Shown here: piece by piece, positions 15,701 through 27,189 of the stretch
Numbering within the stretch: the stretch's first letter is position 1
How the letters are laid out: each line of letters starts with the position of its first letter
Source: Atrina japonica
Lineage: Eukaryota; Mollusca; Bivalvia; Pterioida; Pinnidae
Direction: 5' to 3'
NCBI GenBank assembly: GCA_030159075.1
Contig: BROG01000469.1
Location: 378,501 to 442,500 of the forward strand
DNA: 64,000 nt
The notes under the pieces: generated by a model
What the model was told of the DNA's origin: nothing
The model's database searches: none
The model's input: the letters and a program-made list of their open reading frames with translations, nothing else
Translations under genes and position numbers: made by a program

Positions 15701-17976
15701 AATTTGATAATTTTTTTATGAAAAGGGATTATGATAACACCAAGGTTTCAGGAACGTATTGATGAGATTAATGTAAATACAAGTTTCAAAAGGAAAGTCT
15801 GAACTTAAAATTGCATGCACTTCACAGTTTTACGGATACCAGCTATGTACAAGAAACTTCCAATTAGCACCATGTAGTGATTGCAAGAGTGAAAGTAGCT
15901 AAAACACTCCAGACCTGTATATGAATATTCAAGAGTCAGTTACATTGTTACTATTTAGTTCATTTACATGCTATATCAGTCTACAGTGCAGGCGCAATAC
16001 ATACTATTTGGTATGCACTGAAATACTGAATTTACCTCACAGATGAACAATAACTTTCTTGTCATTCTTGGAAAAATATGCATATACACGATGTACATGA
16101 ATATAATCTTTGTACCACACTGTACAAGTCTATAAGCTGTTTATCGTGATTCTCAATGCAAATCTTTGAAAAAAATTTATGTGTAAATATTATAAATTTG
16201 TTGCATATTTTGTGCTAAAGTGTATTCTAAGTTTGTATTTTTGATTTGTAATACAAAGTGTAAACAAATTTTCTACATCAAATTTAATGAATTCAAATTT
16301 GTACACATGTAAGACTGCTTGTGTAGCAAAATTGTCTGATATTTTTAAAACGTAAATATAAATAACAACAGACCCTTTCACAATAACTGCGGTCCTGTAA
16401 CTTTGAGGGAATAAATGATACATATACCTGCAAAAATATAGATGTCGTTATAGTAACTCATTGTTTCTTGACATCATTTTCCGGGAAGCTGTATCATTTA
16501 TTCCCTCAAAGTTACAGGACCGCAGTTATCGTGAAAGGGTCAACACCATTTATAGTATGCAAGTAAGGTTTATGTTCCTGTATTCTACTTCTTTGGAAGT
16601 ATCACATGAATACAGTAGTATCTTGAAAAATATTACCTAAATTTTTCAAGTATCGCAGGAATTTAGTACTACCGTGAAATAAATTCTTGAAGTAGCATAT
16701 GTATACAGTAAAATCTTGTAATATTACCTAAATTCTTGGACTAGCACATGAATACAGTAAAATCTTGTAAAATTACCAAACTTCTTGGACTAGCACAAGA
16801 ATACACTAAATCCTTGAAATATTACCTATATTTTGTAAGCTTTACCTAAACTTTTTAAGTATTACATGAATACAGTAGTACCGTACCTTGAAATATTACT
16901 TAAATTTCTGTCACAATTTTCTGAAACGATATTGCCATAATAATTAGCATTGTGTACCATACATAACAGTATGCTGTTGTAATGTAAACTATGCAGACAT
17001 AAGTTTGGAAATTTTATATTGCCCCGGCCTGAAAGGTCCGCCATGGACATCTTAGTGTTTGGATCACCTGTCTGTCTATCAGCAATTCCATCCCGCTTGT
17101 AATTCCTTACATATAAAGTGCAATATTTCAAGTTTGCATTATGATACAGTAACCAAACTTAAGACTATAAGTTCATTGAAGGGTTGCTCACACTTCACCA
17201 ACATCATATGCCCCTGGGGTGGGTTCAAAATGTAGGACATTGCAATATTTATTTGCCAGCATAGAAATTTGTTGGGAACTTGGGACCAGGAGCATTTGTG
17301 TTTCACAAACACATCTTGTTTCCCCAGATGAAAAACAAAATATAAACCAGCTACCAAATTATACTTATAGGATTCAACTATCAGTCTTTGCTATGTTTTT
17401 GAATTATCTTGTTTAAAATTTGAGCCCCACCCCCTCCTCATTTTCACTGATCCTGTTGGTATATACTGGAGAATGATTGCCCACAACGGTAAAGGTTATC
17501 TTTCTGTTTGTTTTCAGGCAAGTTTTGAATATCATGAAAGACAATCTGAGGCGGCTAATCTGACAGATTAAAGATGATAATAAGCTTTCTATTACATACA
17601 TCATTACTGTAAAGACCAACTAATTACAAGCAAACATGTTAATTTACTAATACAACACATGTTCTTTGCAACTGTAATGCTAACTGACTAACGTCCAATA
17701 TTGTCCAATAACAGCATCAAACAATACAAAGAAAACACAAATATCAATTCTAGATATATGTCAAAGATGAATAGCTAGTCAGGATTTTTATGGATAGAAA
17801 AATACGAATGTACTTGATTTAAAATTTCAGTTATCTTTAATTGTGGATGTCACAATGTAATAGGGGCGGTCCCATGACTCTGAAATAACAAGATTGGGGG
17901 GGGGGGGTGGAAGGGGGGGGGGGGGGGGGGGGTTGGTGGGGGGGGGTGGGGGGGGTGGGGGGGGGGGGGGGGGGGT

Positions 17977-18028
<52 letters not shown>

Positions 18029-18069
18029 GGGGGGGTGGGGGGGGGGGGGTGGAGGGGGGGGGGGGGGGG

Positions 18070-18133
<64 letters not shown>

Positions 18134-18204
18134 GGAGGGGGGGGGGGGGGGGGGGTGGGGGGGGGGGGGGGGGGTGGGGGGGGGGGGGGTGGGGGAGGGG
18201 GGGG

Positions 18205-18239
<35 letters not shown>

Positions 18240-21200
18240 GGGGGGGGGGGGGGGGGGGGGGGGTAATAGGGCTAGGGGGTAAGTACATATTTACTTATAA
18301 ATACATGTATATATATTCAAATGTTTTTTTATTATGTATACCAACCATCATTCAACCAGGGAACAGTCACTACAGGTCTGAGGTATGGCCTAGATTTGGA
18401 ATCAGACCCAGTGTCTCATGCTTGTTAGGTTAATGTATACTAAACTCTCAGCAGAGCTTCTGCAAGCACTAAATGAACAAGTGTAAAATTTAATTACACT
18501 AATTAAACTAAAACTGAATTAATCAATGTCTGACATCATGGAAAGTGTGTTTGTGAAATACAACATACAAATAGAGTGCTCAAAAAAGTAACAGGAATTC
18601 CATACATCTATTAAAACATTGTAATAACATTAGCAATACATAGTCTTCATAGTAAAATTATTACATACTTCATATTGCTTCACGTAGATCTATCTTTTGG
18701 ACAAGTTCTTTCAAATTTCCCTGGCATTATAAACCTTGCAGCTTTTATATCTAGCTGATTTTTATCTCCTGGGAAGGCATTAATTTATAGCCAGATGTTT
18801 TTGTCATAAAGAGAGCACCTGTGCCTTTTAATAAACCAGGCAATATAATGTATTCTTTACAAACATAAGGGAATTGCCAAAAAAAATGAACCTTAAACAG
18901 GAGCATGTTTCAAAACAAGTTTGTCCATCGATACTTCATTACACCTGTACAGATTCTCCTCTGTTTCAGTTTTTTCAGTTTTCTGATTTTAAATCTTGCA
19001 AATGACCCATAATTGATTATTGGGTAACAGTTACTTTAGTGTAACAACAATGCAAGAAAAATAAGTCTTTATGGTCAGATTAAGAATTAAATTTTGCCTA
19101 AATCACATCTTATTGTAGACAGAATGGTACAAAGAATGATAAAAAAGATTAGTAGATGTTGAAAATTTTTACCCCTACAACAATCAGTGTGGTGTCTTGT
19201 TATACATGTATTATTGCTAATAGCTATACAGTAAACTACAGTGTCAGTGATTTTTTTCCCTGCGGACTTTACAGCAGTGTTAAGATCAAAATAAGTCTGA
19301 TTTAGAAAAAAAATATATATTTTCCAAACGCTGCCTAAAACAAATATATAAATCAACATATAGTTGTACCAGGTAAGCTCCTACTAATCACTGCTTTCTT
19401 TCTCATGCAGAACATTACATTATGTACATGTAGCTTTCAACATTCCAGTAATTATTTCAGTGAAGCAGCTACTAGGTACAATACTGATTTAAACTTACAC
19501 TGTACAGTTCTCAGTAAGTCAATGACAGGATAAGAAAACACAACTGAAACACCTACAGAATCTGCCAACTGAAAATCAACATCTATGTTACTTGACGTCT
19601 AATACCTGACCATGTCTACTGTCAGTTGACAAACTACTCATATTTTGTTAACCAGATCATTATCAACATACATGTAAACAGTATTGGACAACCATACATA
19701 TAAACAAGACCAGACTACATTGTGATTATGCATTTATAGGGTCTGGCAACAACCTATATAGTATATGAACTTTATCTCACAATGATAACTATTTCCAAAG
19801 AGTAAGTCAGCAACCTGTATAGACATAAACAGACAACAAGCTTCATCTAAAATATCTGAAAACAACTCATATTTACAAAATCAGAAAACAACTCACACCT
19901 ACAAAATCAGACAACTCATATCTACAGAATCTGACCACTCATATCTACAGAATCTGATCACTCATATCTACAAAATCTGAAAATGACTCATATCTAAAGA
20001 ATCTGACAACTCATATCTATAGAATCTGACAACTCATATCGACAACTCATATCTACAGAATCTGACAACTCATATCAGCAACTCATATCTACAGTATCCG
20101 ACAACTCGTATCTACAGAATCTGACCACTCATATCTACAGAATCTGAAAATGACTCATATCTACAGAATCTGACAAGTCGTCATACCTACAGAAGTAGAC
20201 ATTTCACATCTACAGAATCAGACAAAAACTCATATCTACAGAATCTGAAAATGACTCATATCATCAGAATCTGACAACAACTCATATCTACAGAATTAGA
20301 CATTTCACATCTATAGAATCAGACAATAACTCATATCTACAGAATCTGAAAATGACTCATATCTATAGAATCTGACAACTCATATCTACAGAGTCTGACA
20401 ACACAGATCTACACTACAAAATCTGAAAATGACTCATATCTACAGAATCTGACAACTCATATCTATAGAATTTGACAACTCATATCTACAGAATCTGTAA
20501 ATGACTCATATCTACAGAATCAAACAACAATTTCATTTCTACAGAATCTGAAAATGACTCATACATCTATCTACAGAATCAGACAACAACTCACATCTAC
20601 AGAATCTGACAACTCATTTCTACAGAATCTGAAAATGACTAATATCTACAGAATCTGTAAATGACTCACATCTACAGAATCAAACAACAATTTCATTTCT
20701 ACAGAATCTGAAAATGACTCATACATCTATCTACAGAATCAGACAACAACTCACATCTACAGAATCTGACAACTCATTTCTACAGAATCTGAAAATGACT
20801 AATACATGTATCTACATAATCTGTAAATGACTCATATCTACAGAATCAAACAACAATTTCATTTCTACAGAATCTGAAAATGACTCATATATGTATCTAC
20901 AGAATCAGACAACAACTCACATCTACAGAATCTGACAACTCATATCTACACCTCAGAATCTGAAAATGACTTATATCATCAGAATCTGACAACTCATATC
21001 TACAGAATCTGACAACAACTAATATCTACAGAATCAGACAACAACTCATATCTACAGAATCTGACAACAACTCATATCACAACTCATATCTACAGACTCA
21101 GACAACAAGTGTTATTATACTTCTATGTTACATTCTAAATCCTTATCGGACAAACACATTACCATGACCAGGAACAGAAATGTCAAGTCTCCATTATGCA

Positions 21201-23196
21201 CTCCATCCCCCCATCATATTTCCTCTCATTTGGAACCCCAACTAGAATTATAGTTCTTGATAAGAAACATATATGGATCATTAAAGTGAAAATTGTTGTT
21301 GTATGGAAAATGTTGTTTTGAATAAAATAATCTTGAAACTTTAATGGTAGTTGTTTACTTTATGCATTTTTCACATCTTTACAATAAACAATTTATTGCC
21401 CTCGGGATAAATATGATTACTGTTGTGTTAACAAATATTCATATCTGCCTTATACAAGGGCAATATGTTGCTTATTATACTGATATGAAACAACAGACCC
21501 AAGAGGGACTCAACCACTCACCTGATAACTATGATCTACAATGTGGAAAGAATAAATATTGCTGTTTTAAGAAATTAATAAAAAATTCTAGAAATCAATT
21601 TCAGCAAAATACTTGCACGAAAACATTTCTTCAACTATATTGAAGTAAAACACTTTAATGCAACATTGTGAATACAAGGGGAGATAATGGAGGAAATCAT
21701 GCAAAAAGTAATGAAAATGACAAAGTCTGTAAAGACCTCTAAAATGCATAAAAAAATAACAAACAAAAAATTCCTTCAGTAGTTTTGAAACAAAACCTGA
21801 TAGTGTGAAAAATGCACCTCTTCCTATTTGTTTTAAAGTCTTAAAAAATTCATAAAAAATTCTAGAAATTAAATTTTTGCAAAGCACAAACACATTTCTT
21901 CACCTAATTACAAATAAAGCACATTAAATGAATGCATCAAAGTGAATGCATAGGGAGTGGTTAGGTAATCATGCAAAAGGTAATGAAATTGACAAAGTCT
22001 GAAAAGACCTCAGAAATGCATAAAAAATTCATATTCCGATTTTTATTAAAAAAATACCAAGCTGAATCATACATCCATGTAGATCACTCAAAAACAATCC
22101 GTTTTTAAATTCATGTAGAGGTTCTGGAGAAAAAGATTTTTACAGAGGGATACATTGAAAACTACAAAATTGGTAAAGGACCTTGAACACTTGCTTCCTG
22201 CAAAGTTTCATCAAAATTCCTTCAGTAGTTTTGAATTTGATTTGATTTTTTGTTTTACGCCATACTCAACAATCTTTCAGTCATATGATGGCGTCCAGTT
22301 TTTATTGGTGGAGGAGAAACCCCGGTTACCCGGGTAAAGACCACCGACCTTCCGCAAGGAAAACTGGAGTAGTTTTGAAATAAAAGATGATGGTGTAAAA
22401 AAATTCACAACATCCTTCTCTTATTATCTTTTTTTTAAGTCTTAAAAATTTCAGAAAAAATTCTAGAAATTAAATTTCTGCAAAATTCAAGCACAAACAC
22501 ATTTCTTCACCTAATTACAAGTAAAACACACGGATGCATCAAAGTGAATGCAAGGGGAGATAAGTGAGGAAATCATGTAAAAATTAATGAAAATGGCAAA
22601 GGCTGACCCGACCTCAAAAACACGTCAAAAATTAATATTCCGAATGTTATGAAAAATACAATCCTCAAACATACATCCGTGTAAATCACATTTTCATGCC
22701 CCCCCCCCCCCAAAAAAAAATTAATTCCTGTGTAGTGTGTAGATTCCTCTGCCGTGTATATATAAATGACATTCATGTGTAACATTTGTAATTACAAAGT
22801 ATATTAAACATTAAACAGTTCCAAGACATCTAGGCCTACCGTGACATTGAAGCAAAACTAGTCAATTGATTAGGTCTAATTAACCGTGATGACGACGATT
22901 TGAAAGATTAATGAACATTGTCGATTTGTGGATGACAGGTGACTTAATATCTGCATTTTTATTTACTAAATTTGTTACCTGTAACATAAAACATTGTAAA
23001 ATACAGAGGAACAATACTGAACTCATTGTCATTTTTTCTGCTTAAAACAAGTAATACCTTCATTTGTAAAAAGATAAGTAGGAACACTTTTCCTTCTCTC
23101 CTCCACCATGACTGCAAACTCCGACTCTTTCGGTGACCTCACTACACGCGCTGAGCACTTCCGCTCTTTGAAGTAGACAGGACAGGTGTGGATCAT
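6634..23196 (-). CDS. Unidentified minus-strand gene, three phase-compatible exons (partial)
   Basis: Exons 23058-23196, 7861-8058 and 6634-6796 (read right to left) have GT/AG boundaries, and each junction is phase 1 to phase 1. The chain runs MIHTCPVYFKERKC, then VPEEHLRWRRASHAVILSLL, KSELIKRRRSSVLSVK and DEDEAEEEEE, and ends SRSFSIVDTIESDVEQFQRR. The product is hydrophilic, basic and Ser/Arg-rich with an acidic patch and no clear transmembrane segment. I do not recognise the family. The 15-kb gap between the first two exons may hold further exons, so direct joining is an inference. The 3' end lies to the left and was not found with confidence. Confidence 0.5.
7105..7300. repeat. 65-bp tandem repeat, three copies
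   Basis: The unit starts GTTGCATATACAATGTATG at 7105, 7170 and 7235, exactly 65 bp apart. The first two copies are nearly identical; the last has a few changes near its end. Confidence 0.92.
7861..8058 (-). CDS. Unidentified minus-strand gene: internal exon
   Basis: Acceptor TTCTCATTACAG, donor GATAG|GTGAGTG, 198 nt, phase 1 at both ends. Encodes EAVHVPEEHLRWRRASHAVI, then SRRAYKSDTGIILGRELSES and RKSELIKRRRSSVLSVKLI. Basic clusters RRRSS are possible kinase or nuclear-localisation-type sites. Strong splice sites and non-repetitive codons support it; family unknown. Confidence 0.65.
8060..11925. other. Intron or intergenic stretch of the left minus-strand gene
   Basis: No exon supported. 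It holds poly-T/G-rich patches (8460-8600), a segment resembling a mollusc dispersed repeat (8960-9260, ending in an AGATGGAAAGATAGACGGAAAG run and 'CCCCTTTCACCTAGCAGCA') and an imperfect inverted repeat at 9672-9828. 9830-11925 shows nothing recognisable. Confidence 0.5.
9672..9828. repeat. Imperfect inverted repeat (foldback element)
   Basis: Arms 9672-9739 and 9755-9828 are reverse complements at roughly three quarters of positions, around a 15-nt loop. They share TTCTATCCA, ATTGTAGC and GGATTCAAC, so both strands give similar peptides. Confidence 0.7.
11930..12145 (+). mobile_element. Diverged Penelope-like terminal repeat with decayed hammerhead-like motif
   Basis: Aligns by eye with the repeats at 55.0-55.7 kb: shared TGATACC-CTTTCTTTTT, ATTTGAAATT, AAGTCT, TGACAGAAAC, GTCTT-AGCA and ATAACTTTGGTATTAT. 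The hammerhead core CTGATGA reads ATGATTA here, so it should be inactive. Confidence 0.55.
12800..14262. repeat. 43-bp minisatellite, about 34 copies
   Basis: The unit contains TAGTCTCTATATAAAGTCTA, TGATTAGGATTCATCCTCTC and a variable CT count before GATA. Copies differ by CT insertions and a few substitutions. The minus-strand frame at 13657-13845 (NPNHRLYIETIRE repeats) is this array, not a gene. Confidence 0.95.
14263..16370. other. Gene-free stretch
   Basis: AT-rich sequence. I see no exon with matching splice sites, no strong repeat and no RNA gene here. Confidence 0.5.
16371..16541. mobile_element. MITE-like element with 51-bp terminal inverted repeats
   Basis: Arms 16371-16421 and 16491-16541 are reverse complements at 50 of 51 positions, starting GACCCTTTCAC. 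They flank a 69-bp centre that itself has a short inverted GATGTC/GACATC pair. AACA borders both ends and could be a 4-bp target duplication. No coding capacity, so a non-autonomous DNA element or hairpin. Confidence 0.8.
16580..16910. repeat. Degenerate tandem repeat, period about 55-60 bp
   Basis: Recurrent CACATGAATACAGTA, ATCTTGAAA and ATTACCTAAATTCTT blocks, roughly five copies with many changes. Confidence 0.7.
17896..18263. repeat. 368-bp almost pure G tract
   Basis: Only G with scattered single T or A interruptions and no C. Frames across it (poly-Gly on plus, poly-Pro on minus) are artefacts of composition. Length may be affected by sequencing or assembly. Confidence 0.95.
18264..19850. 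other. Gene-free stretch
   Basis: AT-rich sequence with no supported exon or repeat. Confidence 0.45.
19855..21108. repeat. Minisatellite of ACTCATATCTACAGAATCTG units
   Basis: About 1.25 kb of irregular units (about 22-27 bp) with variants CTGACAAC, CTGAAAATG and CAGACAACA. A higher-order block of about 165 bp (CAAACAACAATTTCATTTCT, then CAGAATCTGAAAATGACTC) recurs at roughly 20520, 20685 and 20845. Confidence 0.92.
21572..22700. repeat. Three diverged copies of a several-hundred-bp repeat
   Basis: Copies begin near 21572, 21838 and 22438 at AAAAAATTCTAGAAAT and share CATTTCTTCACCTAATTACA, GGGGAGATAA, AAATCATGCAAAA and AATTCCTTCAGTAGTTTTGA. The last copy unit is interrupted by a SINE-like insertion (22236-22367). 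Confidence 0.8.
22236..22367 (-). mobile_element. SINE-like insertion with 12-bp target duplication
   Basis: A 132-bp segment begins with a T-rich run (A-tail on the minus strand), then ACGCCATACTCAACAATC, GGTGGAGGAGAAACC and AAGACCACCGACCTTCC. It is flanked by AGTAGTTTTGAA on both sides (22224-22235 and 22368-22379). The neighbouring repeat copy at about 21770 has a single uninterrupted AGTAGTTTTGAA, giving the empty site. I recognise the core as a widespread molluscan short repeat. Confidence 0.82.
23058..23196 (-). CDS. Unidentified minus-strand gene: probable first coding exon
   Basis: ATG at 23196 opens 46 codons, MIHTCPVYFKERKCSARVV to VPTYLFTNE, ending in phase 1 at donor GAAG|GTATTA. 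It is richer in GC and CpG than its surroundings. An in-frame upstream ATG at 23256 would add 20 hydrophobic residues, so the start is uncertain. Joined to the exon at 8058 it reads FTNE-E-AVHVPEEH. Confidence 0.5.
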
Positions 23197-23989
23197 TGGA
23201 GGCCAAAAGATAAGTCTTGAGTGTAGTACTAGTAGATCTAGGTATAGGTAAAGCATTTTTTTACCATTTATTAGGCCTACATGCTACATATTATCTTTGA
23301 TATAGATCCAGATAGAAAAATAACAAATTATGTAACATATCCTGTTGTTTTGCCTTATTCCAGTTGACCAATTTCCAACGTCATCAGTGTTGTTATCTGC
23401 ACATTGCCATTAGCTTGATTATGCCCATAACTTACGCCTTTGACTGAGATAGGTAGTTTTCAGTAAATGATTTTTAATTTGCAATAACTCGTCCTTACAC
23501 ATCATACGGATTAAATTTCTAACATTTAAATAGAGTCTAGTGTTATATTTGACTTTTTCGAAAAACTTAAACTTAAAAAAAAATAACAATAACAAAACAC
23601 GCCAATGATGTTATGACCCTTGACTGCATTCACCGCCCACCCCAATATAAAACAAACCAAACACTGAATACTGGACATACCACATCAAGCCATTTGAATT
23701 TCAATCGCAATGTCGGATTTTGTACTGTGCCATTTTGATCTAATTTATAAATAAACAAATTCATGGTTACTGTTGGTAAAATTCTATGACTTTAACAGAC
23801 ACAAATGTAGGGTAAACTAGAAATTAAGTATTTGAAGGATAAAAAAAACAATCTTAGACATATAATGTTAACATGGGGAAACAGATAATTCTCTAAAACA
23901 CTATTTTTCCTTGATATGTTGGCTAATATTGCCCACATTATGTACAACAGATTCCACATGACGGTTTTGTTTCAAATTATCGCGGGTCT

Positions 23990-24500
23990 TATACTCTAGC
24001 TTTAACAAACACAAACAAAAAGGTCAATCCGATTTTTTCTTAGTCTCTGAACCGTAAAAACTGGGTCATAGTGACCTATTTCTCCTCCACTTGCAATGTT
24101 GACAACATACGAACTCAGGCTACTGAATGTCTTATACATAAAGCGCTAAACAAAAAGGTCAACCAGAGATATACTCTAAGTCACCGAAACATAAAAACAA
24201 GCCGTCATTGTGACATGCATGTGGTGTTGACCACATCGCAACTTCAGATGTCACCCGTTATTTTTGAAGGTCTAATAAACCACTAACAAAATATTCGAAC
24301 AGAGTTTTCTAGATCTATCCCACTGAACCATAAAAGCTACACAGGAGTAAAACACTCATGGTTTCTGTCATCTCTTAAACCTGGACATATCAGATATGAG
24401 TTTCGAGAAAAATTGGTGAAGCCGTTTTGGAGAAGTTTTTCTTTTAAACAATTGTTCACGTCCGCACGATGACCGACGGCAACGATTCATAAGTAAACGA
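23990..24500. repeat. Diverged dispersed repeat with an internal duplication
   Basis: AAACAAAAAGGTCAA recurs 134 bp apart (24013 and 24147), followed by alignable CTAAGTCACCGAAACATAAAA-type sequence. It ends with CCGCACGATGACCGACGGCAACG, typical of a mollusc dispersed repeat tail. The frame at 24071-24286 lies inside it. Confidence 0.5.
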
Positions 24501-24725
24501 GTGACCTCAAAATTCATGAAAAGTGTTGATTTACATCAAAAGTTTGCCTCCATCAATATAATTATAAACTGTAACAGTTAACGTTGGTGTCAAAAGGCTT
24601 ACAAAAAAGATAGTGGAAGATTGTGGTCCCGAAGCCTGTCACCGACTTCTTTGCAAAGACAGAATGTAAGCATGATACTATTGATAAATAGCTGGAAGTT
24701 GTAAGTTTTGTATATCCTGGTTTAC

Positions 24726-24807
24726 CTGCTGTCAAAGAAATTCGGAAACCGAAAAATGACAGCGCCGAGAATATGAGAAATCCAAAAATGTTGGCATGCT
24801 GGCACAT
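24726..24807 (-). CDS. Possible first exon with signal-peptide-like start
   Basis: ATG at 24807 gives MCQHANIFGFLIFSALSFFG, then FRISLTA, ending at donor ACAGCAG|GTAAAC in phase 1. A short hydrophobic core ending in small residues resembles a signal peptide. No partner exon is identified, so this may be chance. Confidence 0.2.
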
Positions 24808-25043
24808 GGTTAAAATGGGTAGATTTTCGAACTTACCGAGGAAAAAAATCACGTGAGAAAAATACTTAGCAACAGTCGGTATATAATTACCGATATGGAA
24901 TACACACAATATTCATATTTTGTGAAATATTTCTTATTAATATCAACCTCTTTTTGACAGAAATCACTGAAATTTTGAAAATGCATGTACTAGTCCTCCC
25001 TGGCTGAAATGCGAGATACATACCATCATTTTTATTCTTTCTA

Positions 25044-25046
<3 letters not shown>

Positions 25047-25082
<36 letters not shown>
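25047..25082. repeat. AT dinucleotide microsatellite
   Basis: Uninterrupted AT run followed by a TTTA run. Confidence 0.95.
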
Positions 25083-25085
<3 letters not shown>

Positions 25086-25727
25086 TGTTTATTTATTTAT
25101 TTATTTATTATCTCGCTTATTGGTGTAATTATATCATTTTGTTTCGTTGTCATCAGTGTTTTCTGCGGCATATAGAAATACATCATAACAGTGAAATCGG
25201 GTCAAGGTGCAAGGTAATGTTTTCAACGAAAATTGTTCTTGAATTCATGCTCATTTCTCTTGCCAAGGTAAACAGTAGCTAATATTCCGTTTTTCTGTAT
25301 AAAATAGCAATCTTTTAACACAGTCGTCTTTAATTTGCGTCAAGACAATATTTATATGCGTCTTCAGATAAACAAAAGTGCATCTTAACCGTGTTTCTAA
25401 TTCTTAGAAACTTGCAATTTATCGTGTACATCCTTTGGCATAGGGGAATGTGCAAGTCTGACTTAAAATCATAAAGCAGTTATATATCCTTATTGCACGA
25501 CTCCACACCGTCTTCAACACTGACCACTGGCGACAGGTGTTATATTTTAAACGGTGTATCTGGTTGGTAGAGAATGAAAATCCGTTTGTAGAGTTCAACA
25601 TGATGACTGTTCGTTAGCGATAAGTTTCCCTCTTGCAAGCATATGATTCTTTGTTCGAATACTGATTGGACCACCTAAAACGTTTCGCCATTTTAGCAGA
25701 TAAGATTGAAGTTAATTAGATAGTAGT

Positions 25728-26190
25728 ATTTTAGATTAGATTAGTATAAGAGTGGATAGTAGTGGGTTAGATAGTATTAAAGTGGATTGTAGTGGATTCG
25801 TTAGTAATAAAGTAGAGTGGAGTGAGTTAGTTAATATTAGAGTGGATAGTAGTGGATTAGTTAGTAGCGTGGATAACATCGTGGATAGAAGTGGAGTGGA
25901 TACTAGTGGATTAGACAGTATTAAAGTGGATAGTAGTAGATAAGTTAGTAAAAGAGTGGATAGTAGTGGGTTAGTTAGTACTAAAGTGGATAGTAGTGGA
26001 TTAGTTAGTATTAGAGTGGATATTAATGGATTAGTTAGTATTAGAGTAGATAGTAGTAGATTAGTTAGTATTAGAATGAATATTAGTGGACTAGTTAGTA
26101 TTACAGTGGATAGTAGTGGCCTAGTTAGTATTAAAGTGGATTGTAGTGTATTAGTTAGTATTAAAGTGGATAGTAGAAGATAAGTAAATA
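25728..26190. repeat. 30-bp minisatellite TTAGTTAGTATTAGAGTGGA type
   Basis: About 15 units carrying AGTGGATAGTAGTGGATTAG and GTTAGTATTA. Plus-strand frames give a VDSSGLVSI repeat, read here as tandem repeat translation with no start context or splice support. Confidence 0.9.
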
Positions 26191-26214
26191 AGAAGATAGT
26201 AGAGGAGATAGAAG

Positions 26215-27185
26215 TAGAGGAGATAGTGGTGTATTAAATTAATGTAGTAGATCAGATAACAGTACATTAGATAATAGTACATCAGATGATAGTAGATCAG
26301 GTAATAGTACATCAGATAATAGTATATCAGATAATATTAGATCAGATAATACTATATCAGATAATAGTATATCAGATAATAAATTATATAATAGTAGATC
26401 AGGTGATAGTAAATCAGATAATAGATCAGATAATAGTACATCAGATAATAGTAGATCAGAAAATAGTATATCAGTAATAGTACATCGGGTAATAAATATG
26501 ATAATAGTATATTAGATAATAGTAAAGCAGATAATATTAGATCAGATAATAGTATATCAGATAATAGTATATCAGATAATAGTACATCAGATAATATTAG
26601 ATCAGATAATAGTATATCAGATAATATTAGATCAGATAATATTAGATCAGATAATAGTATATCAGATAATAGTATATCAGATAATAGTACATCAGATAAT
26701 AGTACATCAGATAATATTAGATCAGATAATAGTATTTCAGATAATAGTACATCAGATAATAGTACATCAGATAATAGTCGATCAGATATTAGTAGATTAG
26801 ATAATAGATAATATTAGATCAGATGATAGTAGATCAGATAATAGTAGAACAGATAATAGTACATCAGATAAATAGTAGATCAGATATTAGTAGAGCAGAT
26901 AATAGAAGATTAGATAATAGTAGATCAGATGATAGTAGATCAGGTAATAGTAGATCAGATAATAGTAGATCAGATAAATGGTAGATCAGATATTAGTAGA
27001 GCAGATAATAGTAAATTAAATAATAGATAATAGTAGATCAGATAATAGTAGATAAGATAATAGTAGATCAGATAATAGTAGATCAGATAATAGTAGAGAA
27101 GATAATAGTAGATAAGATAATAGTAGATAAGATCATACTATATCAGATAACAGTAGATCAGATAGAAGTGGATAAATAAGTAACT
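26215..27185. repeat. 15-bp minisatellite ATAATAGTAGATCAG
   Basis: About 65 units with alternating variants (AGTACATCAG, AGTATATCAG, ATTAGATCAG, AGTAGATAAG), directly following the 30-bp array. The frame with a VYQIIVDQII repeat is an artefact. Confidence 0.95.
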
Positions 27186-27189
27186 GAAG

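Noticed and set aside
16862..17131. Minus-strand piece reading YKRDGIADRQTGDP with a donor-like CAG|GTGATC
   Set aside because: Small exon possible, but its phase does not fit the neighbouring exons and the frame closes without a partner.
17827..18433. Poly-Pro / poly-Gly open frames
   Set aside because: Translation of the G tract only.
25752..26477. VDSSGLVSI and IIVDQII repeat proteins
   Set aside because: Frames of minisatellites whose period is a multiple of three; no start context, splice signal or non-repeat coding sequence.
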